A stretch of 64,000 bases of DNA, taken from contig JAFEKR010000056.1 in the NCBI GenBank assembly GCA_019022495.1, forward strand, positions 124,001-188,000. Reading direction: 5' to 3'. Shown here piece after piece: positions 52,347 to 63,338 of this stretch (position 1 is its first letter; each line of letters opens with the position of its first letter). The notes under the pieces were generated by a model, which saw nothing but the letters and a program-made list of their open reading frames with translations, was not told where the DNA came from and made no database searches. Source of the DNA: Epichloe hybrida (taxonomy: Eukaryota; Ascomycota; Sordariomycetes; Hypocreales; Clavicipitaceae). The position numbers and the translations under genes are program-made.

Positions 52347-52766
52347 GGTGGCATCGCCGTTCGGTCACGAACGATTTATTGCCTCACTGGGTAAATATGC
52401 GTGTACATATACTTCGGGAGCTTCAGTGGCAATATTAGAGCGTGGAGACTCGTTGACCAATTCGGGTTTTCAAAACGACAATGATATGATGGCTTGGGAC
52501 AGCAGTCGGCATGTGGACAAGAAAGGTGGACGGTTGCCGTCAGACTAAGTTGAGAGAAACACCCCCCACCAAAAAGAGAGACGTGGTCAGACCCGTTGGA
52601 GTCCATCCATCCTTGCATCCTTCAAACAAGAACACAAGACGCATTGCTGGCATCTAACAGCATCTCTTCTGCTGAAAAAAAAAAAAATTTAGGTGCTTAT
52701 TTTCCTATCTGACTATGTCTCCCAATTCAACGTATGTTTCGTACATGTAAATGTCTGTATTGGCAT
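52347..52766. other. Intergenic region
   Basis: 420 bp between two genes on the minus strand, including the HAUS6 promoter. An A run of about 13 lies at 52675-52687. No gene seen. Confidence 0.5.
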
Positions 52767-54026
52767 CTACTCAGCAGCAGGGCACCACATGCCCAAGGGT
52801 TTCACAAGACTCTCCACGTCGGTGAAGTTTCCATACTCGGGACCCGTGGTGAAATTTGATTTCACGGGTCCATACAGGAACCAGGAGTTGAGCGGCTCTG
52901 CCAAAACACCCTTTGTCCCATTCTTCGTTCGCCTTATGCCGACATTGCCTGCCAAGACGTATGCCATTGTGTTCGTGCCCGGCTTGGGAAAATCGAGCAT
53001 CTTCAATGGGGCTTTGGCATATCCCACTGGGATGTTGTCAACGCCGACACGCGTATAAGAAACACCATCCAGCTTCGCATCATCTTCTCCTGCCATCGTG
53101 CCATGTGCGTCTCTCAGTCTTCCATCCTCCCTCCAGTGCATGAAGCCCGTAATCCATCCGGATATGTCGTACTCCGTCGGCCCTCCGCACGAAGTGCGTT
53201 TCTTTGCTCGAACAATCTGTTCCCAGAATGATTTGATGGCCGGACTGTTTGGTTCGTCCCACGTCTGCACGAAACGACTGAGGATGGGCTTGAGGTTGTT
53301 GGCATACTGCGTTGGCTCAGCACCCCATTCCTTTAAACGATCCAGCTTCTCATATAATTTCACCCAGTCATCTCTCGTTCCTAGCAAAGTCACAGACGGA
53401 ATTCCGCAAATGATGCCTCCAGAAAACTCAAAGTAGTGTTGCATGAGCCCCATCATCAAAACTGTCGCCGTCATGTTGTCGTTTTGCGTACTCGTGCTAA
53501 ATCCTGGCGCGACCCAGCCCAGCAACCAGTCTGTCTTGACACGCCTCTGAATTTCTTTTCCGAACGCTGCAATCACACTCTTCCAGGTGATTTCGTGGAC
53601 TGTGATCTGTTCTTTCCCCCCAGAGTCGACAAATAGTTTTCGGATGGATTCAGCATTTCTCGTCATGTAGAAGTTCAGCTGAGCGAGCATCTCGAACCAT
53701 ACTACATCTGGCCGGAGAACGAGACTCTGGTGGTTTGCCCACGCGACGATGGATCCGCGCACAAAACTATCCGACGATGGATATACGTTGTTGAGAACCC
53801 GCTCATCGGGTGCATCCAATTCGGAGTAAGATGAGAGTAGGAGTCTGGCCATGTACGGGTTCTTGTTGGCAACTTCTTCTGGACAGCTTTGGCGGAACAG
53901 TTCGCCTGCAGACGACACTTGGTCCGAAGTTTCCAGAGGTAGTGGTTCAACATTGCTAACCGGAATTGTGATGCTGCATCGTGCAGCTGTTGGCAGCCCC
54001 AGCAAGTAAATCAGTGTCGGCCTCAT
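52767..54026 (-). CDS. DUF4419 protein, possibly secreted
   Basis: A single exon of 419 residues from ATG 54026. The frame remains open 97 codons upstream, but that part is repetitive and contains the promoter repeat, so I start at the ATG followed by a hydrophobic leader (MRPTLIYLLGLPTAARCSI). The fold is DUF4419. Its markers are RPDVVWFEMLAQLNFYMTRN, WLLGWVAPGFSTSTQNDNMT, TVLMMGLMQHYFEFSGG and CGIPSVTLLGTRDDWVKL. The family is common in fungi and other eukaryotes and has no established biochemical function. Cys residues and two N-x-S/T sites near the C-terminus fit a secreted protein. The leader is short and its cleavage site unclear, so secretion is tentative. Confidence 0.82.
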   Translation of the reverse strand: MRPTLIYLLGLPTAARCSITIPVSNVEPLPLETSDQVSSAGELFRQSCPEEVANKNPYMARLLLSSYSELDAPDERVLNNVYPSSDSFVRGSIVAWANHQSLVLRPDVVWFEMLAQLNFYMTRNAESIRKLFVDSGGKEQITVHEITWKSVIAAFGKEIQRRVKTDWLLGWVAPGFSTSTQNDNMTATVLMMGLMQHYFEFSGGIICGIPSVTLLGTRDDWVKLYEKLDRLKEWGAEPTQYANNLKPILSRFVQTWDEPNSPAIKSFWEQIVRAKKRTSCGGPTEYDISGWITGFMHWREDGRLRDAHGTMAGEDDAKLDGVSYTRVGVDNIPVGYAKAPLKMLDFPKPGTNTMAYVLAGNVGIRRTKNGTKGVLAEPLNSWFLYGPVKSNFTTGPEYGNFTDVESLVKPLGMWCPAAE

Positions 54027-54858
54027 TTTGGAGCAAGTAGGGTGCGGACAGGTGCGGATGCCGGTGACACGTTGGAGGAGCAAAAGATGAGGCCAAAGTC
54101 CGGCCCTGGTTAAGACTGGCTGGGACTGGTTGGGACTGGTTGGGACTATATTCTCGGCTTCTCTGTGCTGTGAGGAATACTTTGTCTTTGGAACAAAGCA
54201 GCCGACACGATCCAAGACACTGAGCTGGCCTCGAGCATTCCACAGCCAGAGCTTGTCCAGTAGGGTTGTCTGCATGCCAACTGGCAGGAATGATTCCATA
54301 ATTAGTTTCTTTCCCAATCAAGAAAAAAAAAAAAGAAACAATGATTCATAATTCATAATCAGGAAGGGACGCGCCTGAGTCTTGCGCGGTGGCAATTCAC
54401 AGAATGTTCCTGCCGTTTTGCCGTCGACACGCACACGACGCGCAACCGCACTGCCAATTCAGCCACTGATGTCGAGCTCGGCCCAAAAAAAGCCTCGACT
54501 CGTGTCGGAAAATTCATCTATTTTCTTGTGAGTGGCTAGCATCACAATGATGGAAATACGACGCGTTAATTGGGATTTCAAACAATTTTGCTTGGTTAAT
54601 CTAAATCATCTATATATGCTGGCCATGCCGACCACAAAACCCAGTCCTAGGACTACTGGATCAAGCCAAGTGAATAGCTCATAAACTCCAAAACCTTCCC
54701 AAGCGCCATGCTCTTCGGCAAATAGAAAAAAAAAAAAGGCAATCAACCATCGGTGTAAAAAAAGGAGTCAAGCCAGGTATCACATGCATGTCGTGTTCTC
54801 GTTTGCTTGGCAATCAAATTTTGGCTCCAAACTTTCGTTCATCACTTCGACCATCCAG
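54027..54858. other. Intergenic region with decamer repeat
   Basis: 832 bp between two genes on the minus strand. (ACTGGTTGGG)3 lies at about 54115-54147, just upstream of the DUF4419 ATG. Poly-A runs occur at 54323 and 54728. No gene seen. Confidence 0.5.
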
Positions 54859-56111
54859 TCAATCTTCGCGACTGTCGTCAAGGACGCGCTGGACAACCTG
54901 AGCCAACTGAGGATGAATCTTTTCGCTAGTCTGAATGCCACAGACCTTGCTGACGATTTCCTGTGCCGAATTCTGAGACATAATCTTGGCCAACTCTTTG
55001 GATTCTTCGTCCTCTTCAACATTCTGGAAACGGAAGCACATCTCGATGGCATCCAGAAGGTACTTAATGGGCTGACCCATTTCAGCAAGCTCAGCAGCCG
55101 GACCGATGAAGCGCTCCTTGCGGGAAAGTTTTCTCAGTGGCGCGCGGCCAACACGCTCCACGGCATCTTCCAAGTGAGGGTTTCCAATTCGCTTGATGAT
55201 CTTCTCGACATAGGCAGTTTGGTCGTCCTCCTCAAATCCGTGCTTGGTGACAATGAGGTTCTTGGTCTCCATAAGCGCGCCGCGGACTTCTGACATGATA
55301 TCCTTGTCTTGGAGGGCATCATAGACGGTGCGCTTTCTTCGGTTATAACCATGGTAGGCCGCAGTGGCGTGGCCAGTGTTGACAGTGAACAGCTTGCGTT
55401 CAATAAAGGGACCAAGGTTGTCAACCCATTGAATGCCTTGGATGGGAGGGATACCAACGTCTTCGAAGGGAGTCTTTTCCACGACCCACTCGAAGAATTT
55501 CTCAAGAGTGACATCGAGCCCAGCGTTTGGATCTTGAGCCGGTACAATGCGGTCAATAGCCGAATTGGCGTAGCGAGCCCGCAGGTGATGGTCTTCTAGG
55601 CGCTCAGGTGCTGTATTTCCGGGGTCTTTAATGTGTTGAGCAAGTGTGTCGGTGGCACCGATGGCGTTTTCGCATGCAATAACATGAAGAGGAGCCTCAT
55701 CGCCGGACCGGCGGTCAATACCCTTGGCAATGACTGGAGCAATGAACTTGAGGATGTTGGGACCGACAGAGCAAGTGACAACTTCAGCAGTGGCAATCTC
55801 CTTGATCAAATCCTCCTCGTGAGTCTTGGAGTTGATGGCCCGGTAGTTGGTAATTGTATTCTCAGTGGTGCCCTCAGTTCCAACCTCGATGACCTTGTAT
55901 GAGGGTGCCGCGTTGATCTTGTCAATGAGAGAATCAACGACATCGGCGAATACAACCTCGTACCCAGAGTTGTGCAGGAAGCAGGCAACAAATCCACGAC
56001 CTTGAAAGAATTAGCGTACACATAGTGAGCGCAGTTGCTTCTGCGCAGTGGGTATCACGTACCGATATTGCCGGCGCCGAAATGGACAGCCTTTTTTGTA
56101 CTAGGAGCCAT
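54859..56111 (-). CDS. mpdA: Mannitol-1-phosphate 5-dehydrogenase
   Basis: Two exons give 396 residues: 56111-56063, a 62-bp intron (GTACGT...TTCAAG) and 56000-54859. The enzyme interconverts fructose-6-phosphate and mannitol-1-phosphate with NAD(H), the entry step to mannitol in fungi. It is cytosolic. The N-terminal [16 protein letters not shown], split by the intron inside Gly, is the NAD-binding motif. [15 protein letters not shown] and NRIVPAQ-like [13 protein letters not shown] follow. Further on are [20 protein letters not shown] and [11 protein letters not shown]; the Lys of ERKLF and the His of the latter lie in the polyol dehydrogenase active site. Length is typical. It is the last intact gene before the AT-rich block. 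Confidence 0.95.
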
Positions 56112-58487
56112 CGTGAAGTTCGGTTGATTGGCTCAGATAGGTCGCAAGGTGGACAGTAGGTAACGTCTCCGGAGCGTGCCTGGACTTGCAGAATGGGATG
56201 CAGCAGAGCAGAAGTTCAGACTAATCAAGAACAGCTCAGTGAGAAAACAGGCGTGGGATAGATGACCAACGTCGGAGTAGGCAAAATGAAAGAGGTTGTG
56301 GTGAAAAGTGGTGACGGTATTGGAATGGATGGAAATGGAGGGAAACAACCGGACGGTGTGCGAGGGACTAGGGGGAGTTTAAATAAATATGAGGCAAACT
56401 TGGCGACGGAAAGTCCAGGGACGATGTCGGAACGGCCTGCTCAAGTTGACGAGGAAGCCTTGAGGCATCAGAAGGGATGGTGCTAGTGGGGCAGCTGCGT
56501 AAAGGCTAGGCGGGGGAAGGAGCGATTGCAAGAAGAGGGGCGGGCAGTGATGACGATGTTATCATTATGGAGTAGTCCGTACGTAGTCCGTAATAAACGC
56601 GCAGCAGCAATTTTTATGCATGGAGTTAACGTACTCATTCATGATGGCGGGGGGTACTTGCACATGCCGCACCTGCTGCATTTGTCGCCGAGCATTCGCG
56701 TTCGCCCGGCGCCTTCAGTGGGCACTTTTACCTGCAGGTGCCGTAACCAGGCCGTATTATGCTTGGCTGAGACGTAAAGGAGGCGGCGGCACAGGGGGTG
56801 TGCGGGGGGTAGAGTCAGAAGTTAGAGAGCATGGCAAAGTGGGGCTGGCGGGGCTGGCGGGGCTGGCGGGGTAGATGGCAACATGGCAGAGATGGCGGGA
56901 ATGGGCAACCATCAGCCAGCCTTGGCCAGAACGCATCGTGGCATTCATTCTTGTCCACCTGATGACACCTGATGAGAGTCCTGCTAGTCCGTACATGGCA
57001 TTTACTAGACTCTTCTCGACTCTAAAAGGGCACTTGACAACACCGTAGACGGGGGATTCTGTTGGCATTCGGTCGGCAGTGTCGCGGATTGTCTTAACCA
57101 GGGCGAGAACGTGTTGGCCACGACTCGTTATGGCCGTGAGGAGACGATTCCCCGGGCTAGCCTGCCCCGGCGCTCTGCGACTCGACGACTGGAGGATGCT
57201 GATGCCATCGTGGACTCGGCCGTCTATGTCAACGGATATCCTCTGTTCTTTTTTTGGGTACAGGGCATCCATCATGTGTCCTAGTTCCCACCCCATCATA
57301 TTAAAGGGCCGAGCAGAATCAGCAAAACACAAAAGTCTGGCACAATTGCGGCTTTTACAGGGGTAATCGATATAGCGTCCGGGTGCTGACAGCACTTGCG
57401 GCCACCCATCAATCATCACATCATCATACACCTACTAGAGGCTACAGCCGCATGTGCATCCAAGAGGTGTTTCGAGACAGTGACCGAGATGGCGCCAGCA
57501 GCGTCTCCAACCAGCCAGTGGTACGCGAGAACGGTCAAAGGCAGCAAGGATGAGGACAGTTCCACCGTAGCACCACCACCATTTTGTGAGTCGTTATTAA
57601 TATGTATCGTCCCCCTCAGGTCGCCAGCCACTGACAGCACACGGCATTGCGCGGCCAGGCAACAGGTATCTGCCATTCTTTCCAGTGTTTCAAATTTTAC
57701 TTGGTGTCATACCCATGAAATAGCAACTGGACACCGTTGTGGTACCGGTGTGACATCAATGAGGCCAAGTTTCGAACCCACGACACCACCTGGGTGGCAT
57801 CAATAATATGCATGGGTTCACTCCTCCGACTCCAAATACATCCATGTACATTCCAGAGTAAAGGTGGAGGAGGTAGGGAGTTCCCCTCTGAGCCTCTCAG
57901 GGCGCGGAGTAGTAGGAGGGTACGAGATTGACGATGACGTAGGAGGTGCGAATGGCCCAGAGTTACAATAGCGTTTGTTTCATGAATATTGATTGGCCCG
58001 GAGGAACCAGGGAATGGCGATAGTGCCGTACTATGTACATGTAGTGTGACTGGCCCTCTGGCGGGGTGCTTCTTCAATTGAAATGTCGTCAGACCGGTGT
58101 CATTGTGTGGGAGAGGGACAGGTGAGCTTCACGGGAACAATTGCTCCGGTCGCGGGAAGAATTTGTTCGCTCATGATGCTCACGAACCACAACGAGAGCA
58201 CATAGAATAGAACAGGCACAGAATCTAATTCGGTAGATGTAATCCGTACATAAGTTGACAATCGGCCCAACATCCAAGCGGGAGAACGTGACGTGGCAGG
58301 GGTGTCACCCGGCTAGACCTCTCGATTAGGGAAAAAAAAATCTCGATTCACCATGATGACCATCGTCTGGATCTGTGCGATCCCGAGAACGTGGTGTATG
58401 TGTCTGTACAGCTGCAAAGACTGTTAACAAGTCGTCAAATGACTGCGGGTGACTGACGTCTTGGTCCACTTGAAGATCGATCGAGTT
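56112..58487. other. Long intergenic region before the AT-rich block
   Basis: 2.4 kb without a supported gene. It begins with the mannitol-dehydrogenase promoter and contains (GGGGCTGGC)3 at about 56841-56867. Open frames on both strands between 56750 and 58080 mirror each other and show no family motif. Base composition is still normal here, so RIP has not spread this far. Confidence 0.5.
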
Positions 58488-58866
58488 GTCGAACGGGGAC
58501 CTCTAAACACGCATATGTCAAAAATTGAACACGCATATGCCGCCCCACTTTTCCCGCTTTTCGCCCACCTTCTGACCTACATAGATTCCTCTCCTTCTCC
58601 CCTTCTTAGCTTCTTAGTTATCATTAATTATTATCACCTTCAACGTCAAATTCAACGTTAAATTCAACCTTTTACACAAGCGTATTATATCCTTAGTATC
58701 TCTAATAATAATACTAGCTATATAATTTTACCTTACTATAATAGCTACGAAGATTGGACGCGAGCCACACTAAAAACAGGTGGGTGTACTATCTATCCCG
58801 ATTAGGACTAACGGCATATGCGTGTTTAATTTTTGACATATGCGTGTTTAGATGTCCGTCGAACGG
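58488..58866. mobile_element. 361-bp MITE with 46-bp TIRs and 9-bp target-site duplication
   Basis: The element spans 58497-58857. The left terminus begins GGACCTCTAAACACGCATAT and the right terminus ends with the reverse complement of GGACATCTAAACACGCATAT. The two 46-bp arms differ at only two positions. Both flanks carry GTCGAACGG (58488-58496 and 58858-58866), a perfect 9-bp duplication. Such a length is typical of Mutator-like (MULE) transposition. Each arm itself contains AACACGCATATG twice, 22 bp apart. The interior is AT-rich and non-coding, so the element is non-autonomous. The intact duplication and near-identical arms suggest a fairly recent insertion. Confidence 0.85.
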
Positions 58867-59379
58867 GCGTTCGTCACCCCCCCAGGGCGGAAACCGGAAA
58901 GTGTTGGAATCCCGCCGCAAGCGCTCAACCGCATGCAGGCAACTTGGACACTAGGACCTACCTAACTAGTTACTTTTCCGGACCTTTAGTAGATATATAG
59001 TATAGTTTATATAGGTAGATTACACACCCTATAGTATAGGTACTTAGTTATTTAAACTATAGTCCGTACCCTCTTATAGGATTAGATAACTTAATAGAGG
59101 TAGTTAAATTAAACCCTAGCTTTGCGGTCTAATATAGTAGTAATTACGTAGTGTTTATGATTATTATACCTTTTCTTCTAAATTAGTACTCTTCTCTTTA
59201 AATTAACTAATTATTTAATCTTTAAATAAATTAGTATATACCTAGTAAAAGAGAGGCCTAATTTATTAATATTATAATTAAGCAACCCTAGCACACTAGG
59301 ATTAATACCACCTTTACTAGTTTAATAATAACATTATAGGATATCTTATAATAGCTAAGGAATCTTTAAAAAGTAATAA

Positions 59380-62100
59380 GCTAGCTATTAAGCTATAGGA
59401 GCCCTACTATTAGGACCTATAGTATAAAATAGTTAAGGCAAGAGCTATTAAAGATAGAATCTAGGTCTTTATTAATCCTAATTTAAAGATATAGCTAGAC
59501 TACTCTCCTAAGCCTCTAATCCTTATAGGAAATAGAACTCTAGTAAAGAGAAAGGTAGTAAAAGCTATATAGAGTTAATTATTTATATTAGAGACCTTAG
59601 GAGTTTAAACACACTCTTATAGCACTAGAGCTATAACTAAGAGCCTACTAAAACCTAAGGAAAGCTTGCCTAAAGATATTAAGGTAACTAAAGAGAGTTA
59701 TTTTTAGTACCCTTAATAACCTAATAATACTAAAGATAGTGCCTAGTTTACTATTCTTAGTGGTTATTATTAGGTCTTTAATAGTTAATTCTAGAGCCTT
59801 ATAAAGGCCTTATAAGAGTATTATACGTGGTTTACAGGGACCCTTAGGTCTAAATATAAGTAAATAACCTTAAGGTATATATCTCTTTATAATAAGATTA
59901 AGGAGCTTTAAAGGAATATAATACCTTTAAGTAAGACTATTAAGTATTATACTAAAATTAATTTTAATAAGACTATTAAGCAGAATCTTATAAGAGTAAA
60001 TATTAATAAATAGCTTATAGATGCTTTAATTAGTTATAAGAGATACTTCTAAGTAGACTGCCTTATCTCTAAGGGTAACTTACCTATAGAAATAATTAAT
60101 AACGCTATTAGGGCTTAATTCCCTGCTATCTTAGCTTAGGTTAACTTATTAATTTATACTACAAAGAGTAAGGGAAAGGTCCTAGATTTCTATAGTATTA
60201 TAAGTAGAATTAGGCACCTAATTAAAGCCTAAGGAAAGTCTTAAGTAAAGGCTAATAACTCTTTTAGAGTAAAACTAACTCTAAATAGTAAAACAAAGAA
60301 TAAAGCTAAAAAAGAGAAGGTAAAGAAAAATAACTATATTTATTATAAGAAGCATAAGATAAAGAAGTTAAAAGACTTGTAGAAGGTTTATAAGGCTCTC
60401 TACCTAATAAAAGACTAGAAGATTAATAAAGAGCTGTTAAAGAAGGTAAAAGAAGTAATAAATTATTAACCTAATAATGTAAAAAAGGTATATAACGCTT
60501 AGTTAAAGAATAATAGCATAAAGGAACCTAAAGAAGATAATACTATATTTACTACTATAGGAGAGTTTACAGAGGCTTTTCTTACCTAGGATAAATCGCG
60601 AGTTATACTTAATAGCGGAACCTTAATCTATATCTTTAATAATAAACGCTAGTTTATAGACCTTAATTATAGTAAGCAGCCTGGAATTTAAGTAGGTTAT
60701 GGTGTTATAAATACTTATGGCGTTAGCATAGCTTGGATTGTCTTAATAGATAGCTAGACCCTTACCTTATTAAACGCCTAGTATTAGCTAATATTCTTTA
60801 TAAACCTTATATCTCTTTAGCTACTTATATAAAAGAGACTAAGGTAGGATAATCTTACTAGAAGGGTAATAGACCTAGTGAGAGGTAATTAAGAGATATT
60901 TTAAACTTAGGTTATTAGTACGTAGCTATGTATAGAGGGCTTAAGCCTATTAGAAGCTTTTATTATTAAGGGAGATTTGCGAGACCTGAAGATAGCTATA
61001 ATAACGCCTGCAGATCTATAGCACGCTAGATTAGTATATCCAGGTAAGGATGTAATAGATTAAGTGCTTTAGAAGCTTTAAATTTAATTAAAGAAAAGGA
61101 GTATAAGTAAATATAAGGTTTACTAAACCTCTAAAGTATAAAGGCAAATATTATAAGTCCCTTAGACGGGATCTTTACCTTTAGGGCTGCTTTAAGTAAT
61201 CTCTTTTAACCTCTTTACTTAATTATTAGGGTATAATAAAGACTAATATATTACTCTTTTTACTTATAGAGCAATAGGACTATATTATATCTTTATAATC
61301 CTATTAAAGACTAATATCACGCTTTACTTTAATTAGTTAGAAGCTTTATACACGAGAGTGTATGGCATTTACATTATAGTTATAATAACTAATAGTAAGA
61401 CTACCTTCTAGACTAAAAAATAAGAAGAGAAGGTTATAAACAAAGGTATTATTATTAGAAAGTCTAGCCTAGCTTACCTATATTAAAATAGGCACGCTAA
61501 ACAGTCTAGGGGGGTGATAATAAGGGTTATAATAACTCTTATAACATAATTAGGCTTCCTAGAAGACCTCTAGCCTGTAGCTACTGAAGTAGCTATTTAT
61601 ATCTTAAATTACACGCCTTAAAAGCTACTTAATTAGTAATTACCTTAACAAGTATTAAATAGGTAGTTAAGAGATAACAAGCTTTAATGGAGTTACTTAC
61701 TAGAAGAGCCGGAAGCTTTAATAACTTATCTATAAGCTTTTAGATATAAAGTATTCGTAATAACGCAAAGTAAGCTTCGTAAGGCAAGACTAAAGCTCAC
61801 TTAGAGAGCTTACATTAGATACCTTGCTAGATACGTTTCCTCTATGTAATACCTGATTTAGGTACTAACGATAAAGAGGAGCTGCTAGTTCTTGTTAAGC
61901 TACGTTACCTTTGATAAGTCTATTTTCTATGCTTAAGAAAGAGGCCTATTATTAACTATAAAAGAAGTTAAAAAATAATGCCTTAAAGAGCTAGTTAAGG
62001 ATATATTATTTACGCTAGCTAGCTCTATAGATGGCTATTACTAGTACTCCTACTACTAAGTTAAAAGGGAAAACCCTATACTAGGAAGAAAAACCCCCTT
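59380..62100 (+). mobile_element. RIP-decayed Ty1/copia retrotransposon relic
   Basis: Reading through stops on the plus strand gives copia landmarks in the right order. A gag-like stretch comes first (KARAIKD..VFINPNL near 59430-59480). A zinc-knuckle remnant is near 60340-60385, where cysteines read as tyrosine (YIYYKKHKIKK). A protease-like LNSGTLIYIFNN follows near 60610-60650. The pre-integrase motif near 61015-61050 reads stop-HARLVYPGKD where LWHARLGHPG is expected. Integrase C-terminal sequence (AFRYKVFVITQSKLRKARL, then ARYVSSM) follows near 61735-61850. Tyr for Cys and stop for Trp are the G-to-A changes RIP makes. Reverse transcriptase and RNase H are not found downstream, so the copy is truncated or interrupted. 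Borders are approximate and nothing is functional. Confidence 0.75.
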
Positions 62101-62454
62101 ACGTCTGTGTACAGGCTGGCGCCGGCCCTGTGACGGGTCTGCGCTGCTTGGTGTGTTTCCTATTATAGGTGTTTATTACTAGCTTACACTAGCCTTATCC
62201 TATTAAAAAGAAAAAAGAAAGGAAAAATATATAGAATAAGCCCCTTCTAGTCTTATTCTAGTGTAATAACACATCTATCCTAAGTCTCTCTACTTTAGGC
62301 TAGGGTAAAGTAAATCTGGATTTATAGCATTAATTCACTTCTTGTTCACTTTTATGCTAACTCTTCTATAGCCCTACTTTTTAGCTATCTCTAGCCTGCC
62401 TCTGCCTTATATATCTAGTAAAGTCTAAGCACCTGGTTTTGTTTAATTAGTATA

Positions 62455-62740
62455 GGGGGAGGGTAGTTATAGCCCTAGACTAGTATAGTCCTAGGATAAG
62501 ATCGCTTATATGTTATTAGATTTGTTAATTACATTATACTTTATTTTTAAGTAAGTTATCTAAATTATCCCCCCCCCCCTTCTCTATAGGTATAAAAGAG
62601 AGCTCTCCCTCCCCTAGGGTCCTAGTCTCTTTCTTCTCTTTATATTAAACTTCCTATAGGTTTTTCTTTTCTTTCTAGCTATTTAAGGCTATCCTAGGCT
62701 AGGGTTAGGTTATTTACTAATGTTTGCTGCAGATTTGGAA
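62455..62740 (+). mobile_element. Possible LTR fragment with TATA box
   Basis: A purine tract (AGGGGGAGGGTAG, about 62454-62467) precedes a segment with a C run (62568-62579). A TATA-type promoter, TATAAAAGAGAGCTCTCC, follows from 62591 and then pyrimidine-rich sequence. This arrangement is typical of a fungal LTR (U3-R). Ends and partner LTR cannot be fixed by eye. Confidence 0.4.
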
Positions 62741-63338
62741 TAAATCTAGCATGATAGCGCTAGAAGCTATAAGTACTCTGGTGTCACTGCTTGTCTAGCT
62801 CTAATCCGCCTAGGAATCCTATAAGTACAAGGACTTCCTAAGGAAGTCTATGACTAAGAAGTAATACGCGCGGGTGATGGAAAAGGGTCTATCTGTGAGT
62901 TATGTTCGCCTCTGTTCCGGGCCTGGTCCGCTGCTAATTCGCCTTAGCTTGGTGTACTAAGAGAAGTCCAATGCGTGTCCTGCGAGTCTCGTTCGATTTG
63001 GGACCTCGGGCAGCTAGTTAAGGATAATAAGGATAAAAGCTCTAATATAAGGCTTCTATAGATAGCGTACCCTCTTGTCACGACTGTGTTCGGGGAGATA
63101 TAAACGGAGTGAAGGCTAAGGTTCTTAGTCGTAGCTAGAGAGCTACTACTTAGGGGTAGGTACATAAAGGTCTTAAACTCTAACCTCCTATATCTCTTAT
63201 AGGTAGTCCTTATCTAAATACCCTACTATATATATATAGCTATCTAGCGGCTACTTAGTTATTTACATAGGCTAAGGCTTACCTAAGGGCTCCGTTATAT
63301 AACTATCCTATCCGCAACTCCCTAGCCTCTATGCTCCT

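Noticed and set aside
58506..58848. Tc1/mariner-type element with TA duplication at this MITE
   Set aside because: The inverted repeats extend nine bases further out on each side and end at a perfect 9-bp duplication, which explains the borders better than TA.
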